Assembly (NCBI GenBank): GCA_938020565.1
Contig: CALIHP010000034.1
Span: 43,262-107,261, forward strand
Length of the DNA: 64,000 nucleotides
Direction: 5' to 3'
Source: an uncultured Anaerolineaceae bacterium
GTDB lineage: Bacteria > Chloroflexota > Anaerolineae > Anaerolineales > Anaerolineaceae
Shown here in pieces: positions 16,329-24,960 of the stretch. Every line of letters starts with the position of its first letter. The stretch's first letter is position 1. Position numbers and translations under genes: made by a program. Under the pieces are notes generated by a model. It saw only the letters and a program-made list of their open reading frames with translations, did no database searches and had not been told where the DNA came from.

Positions 16329-17048
16329 ATGGAATCTGTTGAAAATCAAGTTGTGATGATGCCGCGCATTGGCGATAAAGCCCCTTCCTTTCACGCCGTT
16401 ACGACGCAGGGCGATATTAATTTCCCCGCTGACTTCAGCGGCAGCTGGGTCATTCTCTTCAGCCATCCGGCTGACTTTACCCCGGTCTGCACGTCGGAAT
16501 TTATGACGTTTGCGTCGCTCGAAGAAAAATTCGCGAAAGTTAATACGAAACTGGTCGGCTTGTCGGTTGACGGCCTGTACAGTCATATCGCCTGGCTGCG
16601 CACGATTAACGAAAAAATCGAGTATAAGGGAATGAAGAACGTTGAAGTCAGGTTCCCGCTTATCGAAGATATTACGATGGAAGTTGCGACGAAATACGGG
16701 ATGATCCAGCCGGGCGAAAGCAGCACGAAAGCGGTCCGCGCCGTCTTCGTTATCGATCCGAAGGGCGTTATCCGCACGATTATTTACTACCCGCTGAGCC
16801 TTGGCCGTAATTTCGACGAGTTATACCGCGTTGTCGTCGGCTTGCAGACAGCGGATGCGTTCAACGTTGCGCTGCCGGCGGATTGGCGCCCGGGCGACGA
16901 CGTGATCGTTCCGACCGCGGGTTCCTGCGGCGTTGCGAAAGAGCGCATGGAGGATCGGAGCGGCGAAACGCATTGCTACGATTGGTTCTTCTGCACGAAG
17001 AAACTGGATCAGGCCACGATCGAAAAGGAACTTTTCAAGAAGGCCTGA
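16329..17048 (+). CDS. Peroxiredoxin, AhpC/Prx6-type
   Basis: 239 residues, the long form seen in archaea and anaerobes. The peroxidatic cysteine is C54 in PADFTPVCTSE; the catalytic Arg lies in STKAVRAVFVIDP. The C-terminal extension carries further cysteines (SCGVAKERM, HCYDWFFCTKK) that could resolve the sulfenic acid. It reduces H2O2 and organic peroxides in the cytoplasm. It stands alone with its own promoter and a PerR-like operator, and ends before a hairpin, so it is a single-gene, probably peroxide-induced unit. Confidence 0.94.
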   Translation: MESVENQVVMMPRIGDKAPSFHAVTTQGDINFPADFSGSWVILFSHPADFTPVCTSEFMTFASLEEKFAKVNTKLVGLSVDGLYSHIAWLRTINEKIEYKGMKNVEVRFPLIEDITMEVATKYGMIQPGESSTKAVRAVFVIDPKGVIRTIIYYPLSLGRNFDELYRVVVGLQTADAFNVALPADWRPGDDVIVPTAGSCGVAKERMEDRSGETHCYDWFFCTKKLDQATIEKELFKKA

Positions 17049-17083
17049 GTCGAAGTCTGCGCCTGAATCCAGCGCAGCCGTTT

Positions 17084-17113
17084 GGAATCCCGTCGCAGTT
17101 TGGGCGGGATTCC
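17084..17113 (+). terminator. Likely terminator after the peroxiredoxin gene
   Basis: Stem GGAATCCCG (17084-17092) with CGGGATTCC (17105-17113), followed by GTTATT. The T-run is weak. Confidence 0.5.
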
Positions 17114-17264
17114 GTTATTAAGCGATCCCCCGCCGATTTCAGTGTCCTCCGGCTTCCGACGCGCGGGTCTCTTCGGCGCCTCGAGCGAACGTGAAGTCTG
17201 AGAGCGGAAACAGGGCTGCACGCGGTGTCTGACGCTGCGGCGGCGTTGTGCTAAAATAGAATGC

Positions 17265-17714
17265 ATGGGCGAGAAAACTGTCGCAACGAACCGGAAAGCG
17301 CGGTTCGAATATTTTATTTTGGAAACGTACGAAGCCGGACTGGCGCTTCAGGGAACGGAGATTAAATCGATCCGCGCCGGGCAGGTCAGCATCAGCGAGG
17401 CCTACGTTCAGATTAAAAATGGACGCGAGGCATGGCTGGTCAATTGCCATGTCTCACCGTACGATCCTGCCAGCCGGTTCAATCATCAGCCGCTTCGCGA
17501 GCGGAGGCTGCTCCTGAATAAAAAGGAGATTCGCGAGCTCTGGGATCAGGTCCGGATGAAAGGGCTGACGATCGTTCCGCTTCGGATCTATTTCTCGCAT
17601 GGGTACGCGAAAATAGAAATTGGCGTCGCGCGCGGGAAAAAGAATTATGATAAACGTCAGGAGATCGCGAAACGCGATTTTGAGCGCGAATCGTCGCGCA
17701 GGGGAAAAGAATAA
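17265..17714 (+). CDS. smpB: SsrA-binding protein SmpB
   Basis: 149 residues, normal length. Family landmarks: NRKARFEYFILETYEAGLAL, LQGTEIKSIR, SEAYVQIKNGEAW-like, and a basic C-terminal tail (KRQEIAKRDFERESSRR) that reaches into the ribosome. SmpB carries tmRNA to stalled ribosomes; the tmRNA gene is also in this window at 59473-59868. The L,D-transpeptidase gene begins four bases later. Confidence 0.97.
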   Translation: MGEKTVATNRKARFEYFILETYEAGLALQGTEIKSIRAGQVSISEAYVQIKNGREAWLVNCHVSPYDPASRFNHQPLRERRLLLNKKEIRELWDQVRMKGLTIVPLRIYFSHGYAKIEIGVARGKKNYDKRQEIAKRDFERESSRRGKE

Positions 17715-17717
17715 AGG

Positions 17718-18812
17718 ATGAAATTATCGCGGAGAGATTTTTTAAAGACGACGCTGATGGCGGGCGGGCTTCTTTTACTGCCGGAGATCGCGTCCGCGAC
17801 GTATGCGCAGGATCAATTTGACAGCTTTCCCGACGCGGAATTTCTGGGACGGAATTGTCAGGCGGGGATCCTGAATTTTCGCGTTCGTCCGAGCGCGACC
17901 GCCGAGATTAATAAGATCGTTTACGAAGATACGCTGTTCCCGGTTTATCGCGAGGTCGTCGGCGAAGATGTCGCCGGAACGTATACGTCGACCTGGTATG
18001 AAACGCCGTATGGGTACGCGTTCGCGCCAGGGGTTCAGCTGGTTAAAATTGAACTGAATGAGCCGGAGACCGAGCTTCCGCCGTCGTCGACGGGCCCCGG
18101 CTTCTGGGCCGAGGTCACGGTCCCATACGTGGGGATTATTTACGGCGCGGAACCGATATCGGCCTGGTATCAGGAGATTCAGCACCATAATCCGCGGCTC
18201 TATTATCAGCAGGTTTTCTGGATCGATGAAATCCGGCAGTCCTCCGACGGGGCGACGACGCTGTACCGTGCGAACGAGAAAATCGGCTCCTTCGGCGATA
18301 TTATTTACGCCGACGCGCGCGCGTTCCGGCGGATTACGCCGGAGGAAGTCGCGCCGATTTCGCCTGAAGTCGAGAATAAACGGATCCTGGTCAACGTCAG
18401 CTATCAGACGATGACCGCCTATGAAAATGAGCAGGAGGTGTATTTCAGCCGCGTCTCGACGGGAACGCTTTACACGAACGACGGCGTCGTTACCGATAAC
18501 TATTCGACGCCGGTCGGGAAACATCATCCCTGGCGGAAATCGATCTCGCTGCATATGGCTGGTTCGCTGACGGGAAGCGGCTGGGATACGCCCGGCGTCC
18601 CCTGGAATACGCTCTTCGCGACCGGCGGCGCCGCGGTTCATGGCGTTTTCTGGCATAACGCTTACGGGACGCCGCGTTCGCATGGCTGCGTTAACGTTAA
18701 GCCGGATGTTGCGAAATGGGTTTGGCGCTGGACGAATCCGGTCGTGGAATACGATCCTGGCGACCTGACGGTTTCCGGGCCGGTCGGGACGCTTATCGAA
18801 GTGGTCAGTTGA
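17718..18812 (+). CDS. Tat-exported L,D-transpeptidase (YkuD domain)
   Basis: 364 residues. The N-terminus KLSRRDFLKTTLMAGG is a twin-arginine signal ending ASATYAQ. A middle part of about 200 residues contains an SH3-like region (FRVRPSATAEINKI). The C-terminal YkuD domain shows HGVFWHNAYGTPRSHGCVN, with the nucleophilic cysteine near residue 324. The enzyme should form 3-3 peptidoglycan cross-links or attach proteins to the wall, outside the membrane. Export by Tat rather than Sec is notable. It overlaps the next gene. Confidence 0.94.
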   Translation: MKLSRRDFLKTTLMAGGLLLLPEIASATYAQDQFDSFPDAEFLGRNCQAGILNFRVRPSATAEINKIVYEDTLFPVYREVVGEDVAGTYTSTWYETPYGYAFAPGVQLVKIELNEPETELPPSSTGPGFWAEVTVPYVGIIYGAEPISAWYQEIQHHNPRLYYQQVFWIDEIRQSSDGATTLYRANEKIGSFGDIIYADARAFRRITPEEVAPISPEVENKRILVNVSYQTMTAYENEQEVYFSRVSTGTLYTNDGVVTDNYSTPVGKHHPWRKSISLHMAGSLTGSGWDTPGVPWNTLFATGGAAVHGVFWHNAYGTPRSHGCVNVKPDVAKWVWRWTNPVVEYDPGDLTVSGPVGTLIEVVS

Positions 18813-19465
18813 ACGGTTCGGTCCTGGACGGCGGAGGGAACGGAGGCGGTTTCCCGCACGGGAAACGGGGGGCTTTCCTTTGGCTGCTGCTGGCTGGATT
18901 GCTCGTTCTCTGGTTCGGCGCGTTTGTTCCTCCGATCCTGGCGAGGAACGGGCTGCATGGCGCGGCGCGGGTTGGTTATTGGCTCTACCGGCCGATCTGC
19001 CATGAAAAGGGATACCGGTCGGTTTTTCTTTTCGGACCGCAGCGCGTCTATCCTTTAGCGCTGACGGGAGCGCCAGCCGGCATGAATTATGAGCGCGTTC
19101 TCGAAAGCGGCGAACCGATCTACCGCGCGGCGGGGGAATTTTATGGGAACGATCGCTTCGGGTATAAAGCGGCGCTCTGCCAGCGGGATTTAGCGATTAT
19201 CGGCGGCCTGGCGATTTTTACCGCGCTCTTCCTGATTTCCCGGCGGCGGATCCGTCCGCTTTCGCTTTGGATCTGGATTTTCTGCGGATGCGCGCCGATG
19301 GCGATGGACGGCGGGAGTCAGCTTTTTCCTGCGTTTTGGTCGGCTCAGGCGCGGCTGCGCGAGTCGACCTGGGAGCTGCGCGTTTTGACGGGACTGCTTT
19401 TCGGCGTTTCTACGGCGTGGCTGGCGCTCCCCTCTCTGGAAAAGAAGGATGGATCATGTCATTAA
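18809..19465 (+). CDS. DUF2085 family membrane protein
   Basis: About 218 residues from TTG at 18809, chosen because it overlaps the transpeptidase stop (TTGA) and removes an implausible upstream extension; the start is uncertain. Three or four membrane helices (WLLLAGLLVLWFGAF, LAIIGGLAIFTALFLI, LWIWIFCGCAP). DUF2085 signs are ICHEKGYRS, ALCQRDLAIIGG and AMDGGSQLF. The function of the family is unknown. A paralogue lies at 55854. It sits in a run with pgeF and yggS. Confidence 0.8.
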   Translation: MNGSVLDGGGNGGGFPHGKRGAFLWLLLAGLLVLWFGAFVPPILARNGLHGAARVGYWLYRPICHEKGYRSVFLFGPQRVYPLALTGAPAGMNYERVLESGEPIYRAAGEFYGNDRFGYKAALCQRDLAIIGGLAIFTALFLISRRRIRPLSLWIWIFCGCAPMAMDGGSQLFPAFWSAQARLRESTWELRVLTGLLFGVSTAWLALPSLEKKDGSCH

Positions 19466-20265
19466 TTGCGGAGCGGACCAGGGACGGATTGAAATATATT
19501 CAGTTTGAGTCAATGTGCGAATTGAAACTGCGCCACGGTTTTTTTACGCGTCATGGCGGCGTCAGTCCGGAGCCGTTTGACTCTCTGAACATGGCGACGA
19601 CGGTCGGCGACAGGAATGAGAACGTGCTGGAAAATCTGAAGCGGATGTTTTCCGTTTTCGGACTGGACCTGGCGACGCGTTACGACGGTTGGCAGGTGCA
19701 TTCCGGTACGGTGACGTGCGTGACGGCGCCGCGCGATCCGCGGGCGCGGTCGCTGCGAACCGACGCGCTCGTGACGGACCGGCCGGAGGTGACGCTGGTG
19801 ATGCGGTTCGGCGACTGCGTTCCCGTGATTCTGGTTGATCCGGTCCGCCGCGTCGCCGCGGTTTATCATGCGGGCTGGCCCGGGACGGTAAAGAAAATCG
19901 GCGCGAACGTTGTGCACGTGATGAAAAAGGTTTACGGCTGTGATCCGCGCGACGTGATCGCCGGGATTGGTCCGTCGATCGGTCCGGACCGCTTTGAGGT
20001 AAAAGAGGACGTCGCTGGGCAGCTGCGCGCCGCTTTTCCGGACGATCGGGAAAAAATCGAACGGCGCGACGCGCAGGGACGGATCTTTTTTGATCTATGG
20101 ACGGCGAATCGACTGACGCTGGAAGGCTGCGGCGTTGAGCGGATCGACGTTGCCGGAATCTGCACGGTTCAGAACCGCGGCGATTGGTTTTCGCATCGCG
20201 GCGATTCTGGAAAAACGGGGCGCTTCGGCGTATTGGTATCGTTGGATGGAATGAAGTATGTCTGA
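19456..20265 (+). CDS. pgeF: Peptidoglycan editing factor PgeF (YfiH/DUF152)
   Basis: 269 residues from ATG 19456, which has AAGGA upstream. Motifs: RHGFFTRHGGVS, QVHSG (metal ligand), FGDCVPVIL (ligand Cys) and HAGWPGT. This laccase-fold, zinc-dependent enzyme removes wrongly incorporated amino acids from UDP-MurNAc. It overlaps the DUF2085 gene by ten bases and yggS by eight; pgeF-yggS-yggT is the ylmDEG order of many Gram-positive bacteria. Confidence 0.94.
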   Translation: MSLIAERTRDGLKYIQFESMCELKLRHGFFTRHGGVSPEPFDSLNMATTVGDRNENVLENLKRMFSVFGLDLATRYDGWQVHSGTVTCVTAPRDPRARSLRTDALVTDRPEVTLVMRFGDCVPVILVDPVRRVAAVYHAGWPGTVKKIGANVVHVMKKVYGCDPRDVIAGIGPSIGPDRFEVKEDVAGQLRAAFPDDREKIERRDAQGRIFFDLWTANRLTLEGCGVERIDVAGICTVQNRGDWFSHRGDSGKTGRFGVLVSLDGMKYV

Positions 20266-21004
20266 GATCGATGATGAAGTTCGGAAACGGCTGGAGTCGA
20301 TTCGCGCTGCGATCCGGGACGCCTGCGCCCGGAGCGGGCGGTCGGTTTCGGATATAACGCTGATGGCGGTGACGAAGACGAAGCCGGCCGAGGTGATTCG
20401 TTCGCTGATCGCGCTGGGCGTCCGGGACTTTGGCGAGAACTATCCGGACGAAACGGCTGGAAAAATCGACGCGTTCCGCGCTGTGCCGACGGACACGCGC
20501 TTATGCATGATTGGCAGCCTGCAAAGCCGGAAAGCGAAATTCGTCGCGGCGAATTTCGACGAGTTCCATTCGCTGGACAGCGTGAAAACCGCCGAGCGGA
20601 TGGAACGGCTGCTGGCGGAACTGGATCGAACGATGCCGGCGCTGCTGGAGATTAACGTTGGCGGCGAAGCTTCAAAGCATGGCTGGCCAATCGGCGACGC
20701 AGCGGACGGACTTTTTCGGGATATTGAACGGCTGCTGACGTTTTCGCGGATCATTCCGTTTGGACTAATGACGCTGCCTCCGTATTCTCCGATCGCCGAA
20801 GCGAATCGCGGATATTTTGCGCGGATGCGGGAGCTGCTCGACCGGGTTAATCGGACGTTCGGGCTGGCGTGGCGGACGCTTTCAATGGGGACGAGCGACG
20901 ATTTTGAGACGGCGATCGAGGAAGGCGCGACGATCGTGCGAATTGGGACGAGACTGGTCGGCGCGCGGGATTACCGCCGCCCGGACGAGGAGACAGTTAA
21001 ATGA
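20258..21004 (+). CDS. yggS: YggS/PLPBP family pyridoxal-phosphate homeostasis protein
   Basis: 248 residues. PLP lysine is K40 in MAVTKTKPAE, followed by GVRDFGENY; the C-terminal phosphate-binding part reads LSMGTSDDFETAIEEGATIVRIG. It has an alanine-racemase-like barrel without enzyme activity and buffers PLP in the cytoplasm. It overlaps pgeF and the first yggT gene (ATGA). Confidence 0.95.
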   Translation: MSEIDDEVRKRLESIRAAIRDACARSGRSVSDITLMAVTKTKPAEVIRSLIALGVRDFGENYPDETAGKIDAFRAVPTDTRLCMIGSLQSRKAKFVAANFDEFHSLDSVKTAERMERLLAELDRTMPALLEINVGGEASKHGWPIGDAADGLFRDIERLLTFSRIIPFGLMTLPPYSPIAEANRGYFARMRELLDRVNRTFGLAWRTLSMGTSDDFETAIEEGATIVRIGTRLVGARDYRRPDEETVK

Positions 21005-21252
21005 ATCATGTAATCCGTATTATCGTTAATCTGCTTTCGAATCTGATTTATTTCTTCGTTGTTCTTTACGTTATTTTAGGGTATACCGGGAACCGGAATC
21101 AGCGCTGGTTCCGTCCCGTCGCCGACGTGCTGGACGCGGTTCTGGATCGGATTCGCGGCCTTTTCCCGACGGGGAATGGGATCGATTTTTCGCCGATGAT
21201 CCTGTTGCTGCTGGTCTGGTTTTTTCAGCGGATCCTTCTCAGCGTTTTTTAA
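21001..21252 (+). CDS. YggT family membrane protein, copy 1
   Basis: 83 residues with two membrane helices (VNLLSNLIYFFVVLYVIL and MILLLLVWFFQRILL) around a polar loop. YggT/YlmG proteins affect envelope or division-related processes in bacteria and chloroplasts. Its ATG overlaps the yggS stop. A second copy follows 15 bases later. Confidence 0.8.
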   Translation: MNHVIRIIVNLLSNLIYFFVVLYVILGYTGNRNQRWFRPVADVLDAVLDRIRGLFPTGNGIDFSPMILLLLVWFFQRILLSVF

Positions 21253-21267
21253 CGGTCGGCGGAAATC

Positions 21268-21513
21268 ATGAGTTTTCTCGCGGTTTTTATCAATACGTTC
21301 GTGAACGTGATGGAAGCGGTCCTGATCGTTTACGTGATTCTTCCGTTTTTTCTCCCGCCGGATAACCGCTTCCGCGCCTTTGTTGACAGCGTTGTCGAAT
21401 TTTTCCTGGCGCCGCTCCGGCGCGTCATTCCGCAGGCGGGGCCGTTCGATATGGCGTTTATGGCGTTCTGGTTCCTGCTGATCCTGCTTCAGTCGGCTGC
21501 GTCGATGATCTGA
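21268..21513 (+). CDS. YggT family membrane protein, copy 2
   Basis: 81 residues with the same two-helix layout (FVNVMEAVLIVYVILPFF; FMAFWFLLILLQ) and the family's central RRVIPQAGPFD. The two copies share layout more than sequence. In many bacteria both halves are fused in one four-helix protein, so this pair may represent the split form. Confidence 0.85.
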   Translation: MSFLAVFINTFVNVMEAVLIVYVILPFFLPPDNRFRAFVDSVVEFFLAPLRRVIPQAGPFDMAFMAFWFLLILLQSAASMI

Positions 21514-21592
21514 GATGACGATAGCTAAGGGGAAAGCCTTTCGTGAATGTTATGACCAGTTGCGGTAGAATTAATATACGGAGGGATGGAAT

Positions 21593-21895
21593 ATGGAAAA
21601 AACAGAAGTTTTGAATATCAGTGTTGAGGCTGGCGTAAAAGAAAGCGCGGAACGGATTTTGGATAAGTTGGGAATTCCGATGCGGGCGGCTGTAGAAATG
21701 TACCTGAAACAGATCGCTTTTGAAGGGAGGATCCCTCTTCATTTATCGGTTCCCGTGGTTCCGGACGAGCTGAATGCTGCGTTGATGACGGATGAGGAAC
21801 TTCAGGCCGCTGTAGCGGAAGGCGTGAAAGACGTTGCGGAGGGCCGCTACAAGGATCTGGATGACGTCTTTGCGAAGATCCTGGGCGATCTCTGA
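21593..21895 (+). CDS. RelB/DinJ family antitoxin
   Basis: 100 residues. The N-terminus forms a ribbon-helix-helix (VLNISVEAGVKESAERILDKLG, IPMRAAVEMYL), typical of DinJ, and the acidic C-terminal half would wrap the toxin. GGAGGGATGGAAT precedes the start. Its TGA overlaps the toxin ATG. It should repress its own operon. Confidence 0.88.
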   Translation: MEKTEVLNISVEAGVKESAERILDKLGIPMRAAVEMYLKQIAFEGRIPLHLSVPVVPDELNAALMTDEELQAAVAEGVKDVAEGRYKDLDDVFAKILGDL

Positions 21896-22209
21896 TGGAT
21901 AGCTTTTCATTCGTCATCTCGGATAAGGCCAGTGATGATTTAAATAGAATTTATGCGTATATTGCGAACGTGTTGTTTTCTGTTGATTCTGCTAAAAGGC
22001 AGATAAAAAGACTTTATGTTGCCATACACAGCCTTGAAGAAATGCCTGAACGATATTCCCTGGTTGATTTTGAACCGGAAAAATCAGGCGGGGTTAGAAG
22101 GATGGTTGTTGATAGATATTCGGTTTATTACTACATAACAGATGATAAAGTGTGCATTACAAGAATATTAGGTAATCGTATGAATATTGCCAGCGCATAC
22201 CGAAAATAA
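21895..22209 (+). CDS. RelE/ParE family toxin
   Basis: 104 residues. The fold is suggested by FVISDKASDDLNRIYAYIAN, then LEEMPERYSLVDFEP, VRRMVVDRYSVYYYI and the closing ITRILGNRMN. This could be a ribosome-dependent mRNA interferase or a gyrase-acting ParE; the sequence looks closer to ParE-like members. Base composition is lower in GC than its neighbours, a sign of transfer. It ends directly at a strong terminator. Confidence 0.87.
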   Translation: MDSFSFVISDKASDDLNRIYAYIANVLFSVDSAKRQIKRLYVAIHSLEEMPERYSLVDFEPEKSGGVRRMVVDRYSVYYYITDDKVCITRILGNRMNIASAYRK

Positions 22210-22250
22210 CAAAAAAGCTCCGGGGACAAATGAACCGGAGCTTTTTTGTT
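22208..22250. terminator. Bidirectional terminator between the TA operon and argF
   Basis: AACAAAAAAGCTCCGG and its exact complement CCGGAGCTTTTTTGTT around an 11-base loop. A/T runs on both sides make it work for both converging transcripts. Confidence 0.93.
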
Positions 22251-22271
22251 ATTCGTTACAGGATTAAAGCC

Positions 22272-23201
22272 TTACGCATTCCCCAGCAGGTACGCCAGAA
22301 TCGCTTTCTGCGCATGCATGCGGTTATGCGCTTCGGGGAAGACGCGCGATTTCGGTCCGTCCTGGACCTCGTCGGTGATTTCCTGCCCGCGATGCGACGG
22401 GAGACAGTGCATAACGATACAGTTCGGGTCGGCGGCGGCGACCAGCTTCCGGTTGACCTGATAAGGCGCGAAGATTTTTTCGCGTTCGGCTTTTTCGCTT
22501 TCCTGTCCCATGCTGACCCAGGTATCCGTGTAAATAACGTTCGCGCCTTGGACCGCGGTGAACGGATCGCGCTCAAAGCTCAGGCGGCTTCCCGTCGTTT
22601 TCGCGACGTCTTTCGCCGCCGCGATTGCCTCGTCGGGCATTGCGTACTTCTCCGGGTTGGCGATCGTGAAATTTGCGCCCATCTTTACGGCGATATCCAT
22701 CAGCGAGACTGCGACGTTATTCCCATCGCCGATATAAGCGATATGGATTCCTTTCAGCGTCCCGAATTCTTCGATTATCGTCAGCCCATCGGCCATTGCC
22801 TGGCATGGGTGATTAAAATCCGAGAGTCCGTTGATCACCGGAATCCCGGCATACTGTGCGAGTTCGACGAGATGCTGATGGCTGAAAACGCGCGCCATGA
22901 TCCCGTCAACATATCCGGCGATGACCTGTGCGACGTCTTTGATCGCTTCGCGTTTCCCGAGCCCGATTTCGTCGGGCGAAAGATAGAACGCGTATCCGCC
23001 GAGCTGATGCATCCCGATTTCAAAGCTGACGCGCGTTCGGAGCGAGGGCTTCTGAAAGATCATGGCTAACGTCTTGCCTTGCAGGATGGGCGTCGGGACG
23101 CCGGCCTTGAGCTTTTTCTTCAGGTCGATCGCGACGTCGAAAAGGTGTGTCAGTTCATCAGTTGAATAATCCATGACGGATAGAAAGGCGGTATGTTTCA
23201 T
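22272..23201 (-). CDS. argF: Ornithine carbamoyltransferase
   Basis: 309 residues, full length. Carbamoyl-phosphate site KPSLRTRVSFE, then HQLGGYAF, the HQH region, SDFNHPCQAMADG and the ornithine-binding HCLPSHRGQEI near the C-terminus. It makes citrulline from ornithine and carbamoyl phosphate in arginine synthesis, or works in reverse in arginine breakdown. No other arg gene is adjacent. Confidence 0.96.
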   Translation of the reverse strand: MKHTAFLSVMDYSTDELTHLFDVAIDLKKKLKAGVPTPILQGKTLAMIFQKPSLRTRVSFEIGMHQLGGYAFYLSPDEIGLGKREAIKDVAQVIAGYVDGIMARVFSHQHLVELAQYAGIPVINGLSDFNHPCQAMADGLTIIEEFGTLKGIHIAYIGDGNNVAVSLMDIAVKMGANFTIANPEKYAMPDEAIAAAKDVAKTTGSRLSFERDPFTAVQGANVIYTDTWVSMGQESEKAEREKIFAPYQVNRKLVAAADPNCIVMHCLPSHRGQEITDEVQDGPKSRVFPEAHNRMHAQKAILAYLLGNA

Positions 23202-23261
23202 GAGTTCTTCCTTATTTTCGTTTTTTGCGCCGGGCTTACCGGCGATTCGGATCTTAGCTGC

Positions 23262-23477
23262 CTAATGCCCGCAGCAGGAGCAGTTTCCGCCGCCGCAGCT
23301 GGCGCAGGAGGAAGAGCCGTTCGCTGATCCGGACGCGCTGAACACGACGGCAATTTTCCGCCTGGCTCGCGGCTCGTGACAGGCGGGGCATTCCGCGTCC
23401 CGATCAGCGTCGCGAATGGATCGTAATAATTCAAAATGATTCCCGCAGTTTGGGCAGGTATACTCGTAAATTGGCAT
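23262..23477 (-). CDS. FmdB family zinc-ribbon protein
   Basis: 71 residues. The N-terminal MPIYEYTCPNCGNHFE and CPACHEP form the zinc ribbon; the C-terminus is a Ser/Gly/Cys-rich tail (CASCGGGNCSCCGH) that could bind further metal. The role of the family is unclear, possibly regulatory. It lies between argF and a glycosyltransferase on the same strand. Confidence 0.88.
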   Translation of the reverse strand: MPIYEYTCPNCGNHFELLRSIRDADRDAECPACHEPRARRKIAVVFSASGSANGSSSCASCGGGNCSCCGH

Positions 23478-23505
23478 TTCAGTTCGACTCCTTCATCTCT
23501 GAGGT

Positions 23506-24741
23506 CTATTTTTGAGCATCGTTCTGTTTCTTCAGATAGTACAGAATAATATCGCAGACATCCAGGCTCGCGCGCGGACGCCCGATTTTCTTCGCGTTCA
23601 GGCTCATCCGTTTCAGCTGCGCCTGATCGTTGGTCATGACGTCAAAAAACGCTTCCAGCAGCTCGGTCGGCGACTTGGTCAGGATTCCGGCCTGGTTGGT
23701 GGTGACCAAATTTGCGTTGCCTTCCTCCTGCCCCGGGAGAACGTCGATCAGCAGCATCGGCAGTCCCGCCGCCAGGCATTCGCTGGTAATCAGTCCGCCC
23801 GACTTCGTAACCGCGACGTCCGACGCCAGGAGCATCTCCGGCATCTGGCTGGTGAAATTATAAATTTGAACGGGGTGATGCCATTCGGTTCTTTTCATCT
23901 CCCGATACAGCTTTTCGTCGCCGCCGGCGACCATGATCAGCTGAAAGTCGAAGCCGGAATGATCGATTATGCACAGGTTCTCAACCAATTTTGAGACGCG
24001 CTTGGATCCGATAGCGATAACCGTCGTTCGCTCCGGCTCCCAGCCAAGCGATCTGCGAATTTCCGGTTTGGGACGCGTTTCGAGCGAAAAAATCGGTTTG
24101 ACCGGAATCCCGGTTATCACGACGCGGTCGGGATCGATCCCGTATTCAACCGCGATTTTTTTCGTATCTTCGTTCGCGACCGTGTAAATATCCGGCATTT
24201 TACTCATCCAGAGTTGATGCAGCGTGAGGAAGTCGGTGGTGACGGTGATATAAGGGATATGCGGTCGGCGTTTCGCGGAAAACAGGTTAAAAACGCCGGG
24301 GAGTTCTTTTTCAATTTCGGCTTTGACGTCTGAAACGTTCTGTTCCTTGAACGTTTCCTCGTTGATATAAGACCAGGTTTGCGCTGGCGCCTGATAGAAC
24401 GGATACGTGCTGATAATAACGTCTGGGTCATGCGTCTGGATCATCTCGTCGTACGCGCGATAAAGCACGGCGGAGAATCCGATTTTCCCTAAATTGGCGG
24501 GTACAGTGCGGTCGGATTGCGTGTAGCCAAACTCATAAATTTTTGGAATCGATTTGACAATTTTATCGTATTCAGATTGCGTATTCGAAAAAGCTTTTGG
24601 AACCCCGGGCGCATCGAGCAGGTTGATAATCTCTACCGACAGCGGGATTTGCGCGTGGTTCATCAATCCGTCGTATATCGCGTTGGCCGCGCTGCGGTGT
24701 CCAAAGCCCGCGTCTGCTGTTAAGATGACAATTTTTTGCAT
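23506..24741 (-). CDS. Glycosyltransferase, processive diacylglycerol (MGDG synthase) type
   Basis: 411 residues from ATG 24741, preceded by GGGGGAG. The N-terminus KIVILTADAGFGHRSAANAI is the MGDG-synthase signature with the GFGH acceptor motif; the C-terminal GT-B half shows VAGGDEKLY, FTSQMPEML and VAVTKSGGLITSECLA, the sugar-nucleotide site. It should transfer a sugar to diacylglycerol or a similar lipid at the inner face of the membrane. A second GT-B protein with the same GFGHASR start lies at 32315. Confidence 0.87.
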   Translation of the reverse strand: MQKIVILTADAGFGHRSAANAIYDGLMNHAQIPLSVEIINLLDAPGVPKAFSNTQSEYDKIVKSIPKIYEFGYTQSDRTVPANLGKIGFSAVLYRAYDEMIQTHDPDVIISTYPFYQAPAQTWSYINEETFKEQNVSDVKAEIEKELPGVFNLFSAKRRPHIPYITVTTDFLTLHQLWMSKMPDIYTVANEDTKKIAVEYGIDPDRVVITGIPVKPIFSLETRPKPEIRRSLGWEPERTTVIAIGSKRVSKLVENLCIIDHSGFDFQLIMVAGGDEKLYREMKRTEWHHPVQIYNFTSQMPEMLLASDVAVTKSGGLITSECLAAGLPMLLIDVLPGQEEGNANLVTTNQAGILTKSPTELLEAFFDVMTNDQAQLKRMSLNAKKIGRPRASLDVCDIILYYLKKQNDAQK

Positions 24742-24945
24742 AAGTCTCCCCCCGGGTTGCGTAAGCCTCAAGATTCGTTCGTATGACGCGCTTAATTGTA
24801 ACTGTTATTTGGCTTGGAAACGCGGAAAAACGGAACGATTCCGAAAATCCGTTTCTCATCCGCGTTCTCCGGCGTTTTTCGTCTTCTGCCCGTCTCTTTC
24901 TATCATCGTTTCGGAAAAAATCAAAAAGCGTCCCGAAAAGAAATG

Positions 24946-24951
24946 TATAAT
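24946..24951 (+). promoter_or_regulatory. -10 box close to the yhhQ start
   Basis: TATAAT ends nine bases before ATG 24961, so transcription would begin within a few bases of the start codon. No ribosome binding site precedes the ATG, which agrees with a leaderless message. The -35 region is weak. Confidence 0.5.
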
Positions 24952-24960
24952 AAATCGGTT

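Noticed and set aside
22230..23069. Open frame on the plus strand after the toxin gene
   Set aside because: Antisense to argF and beginning inside the terminator hairpin.
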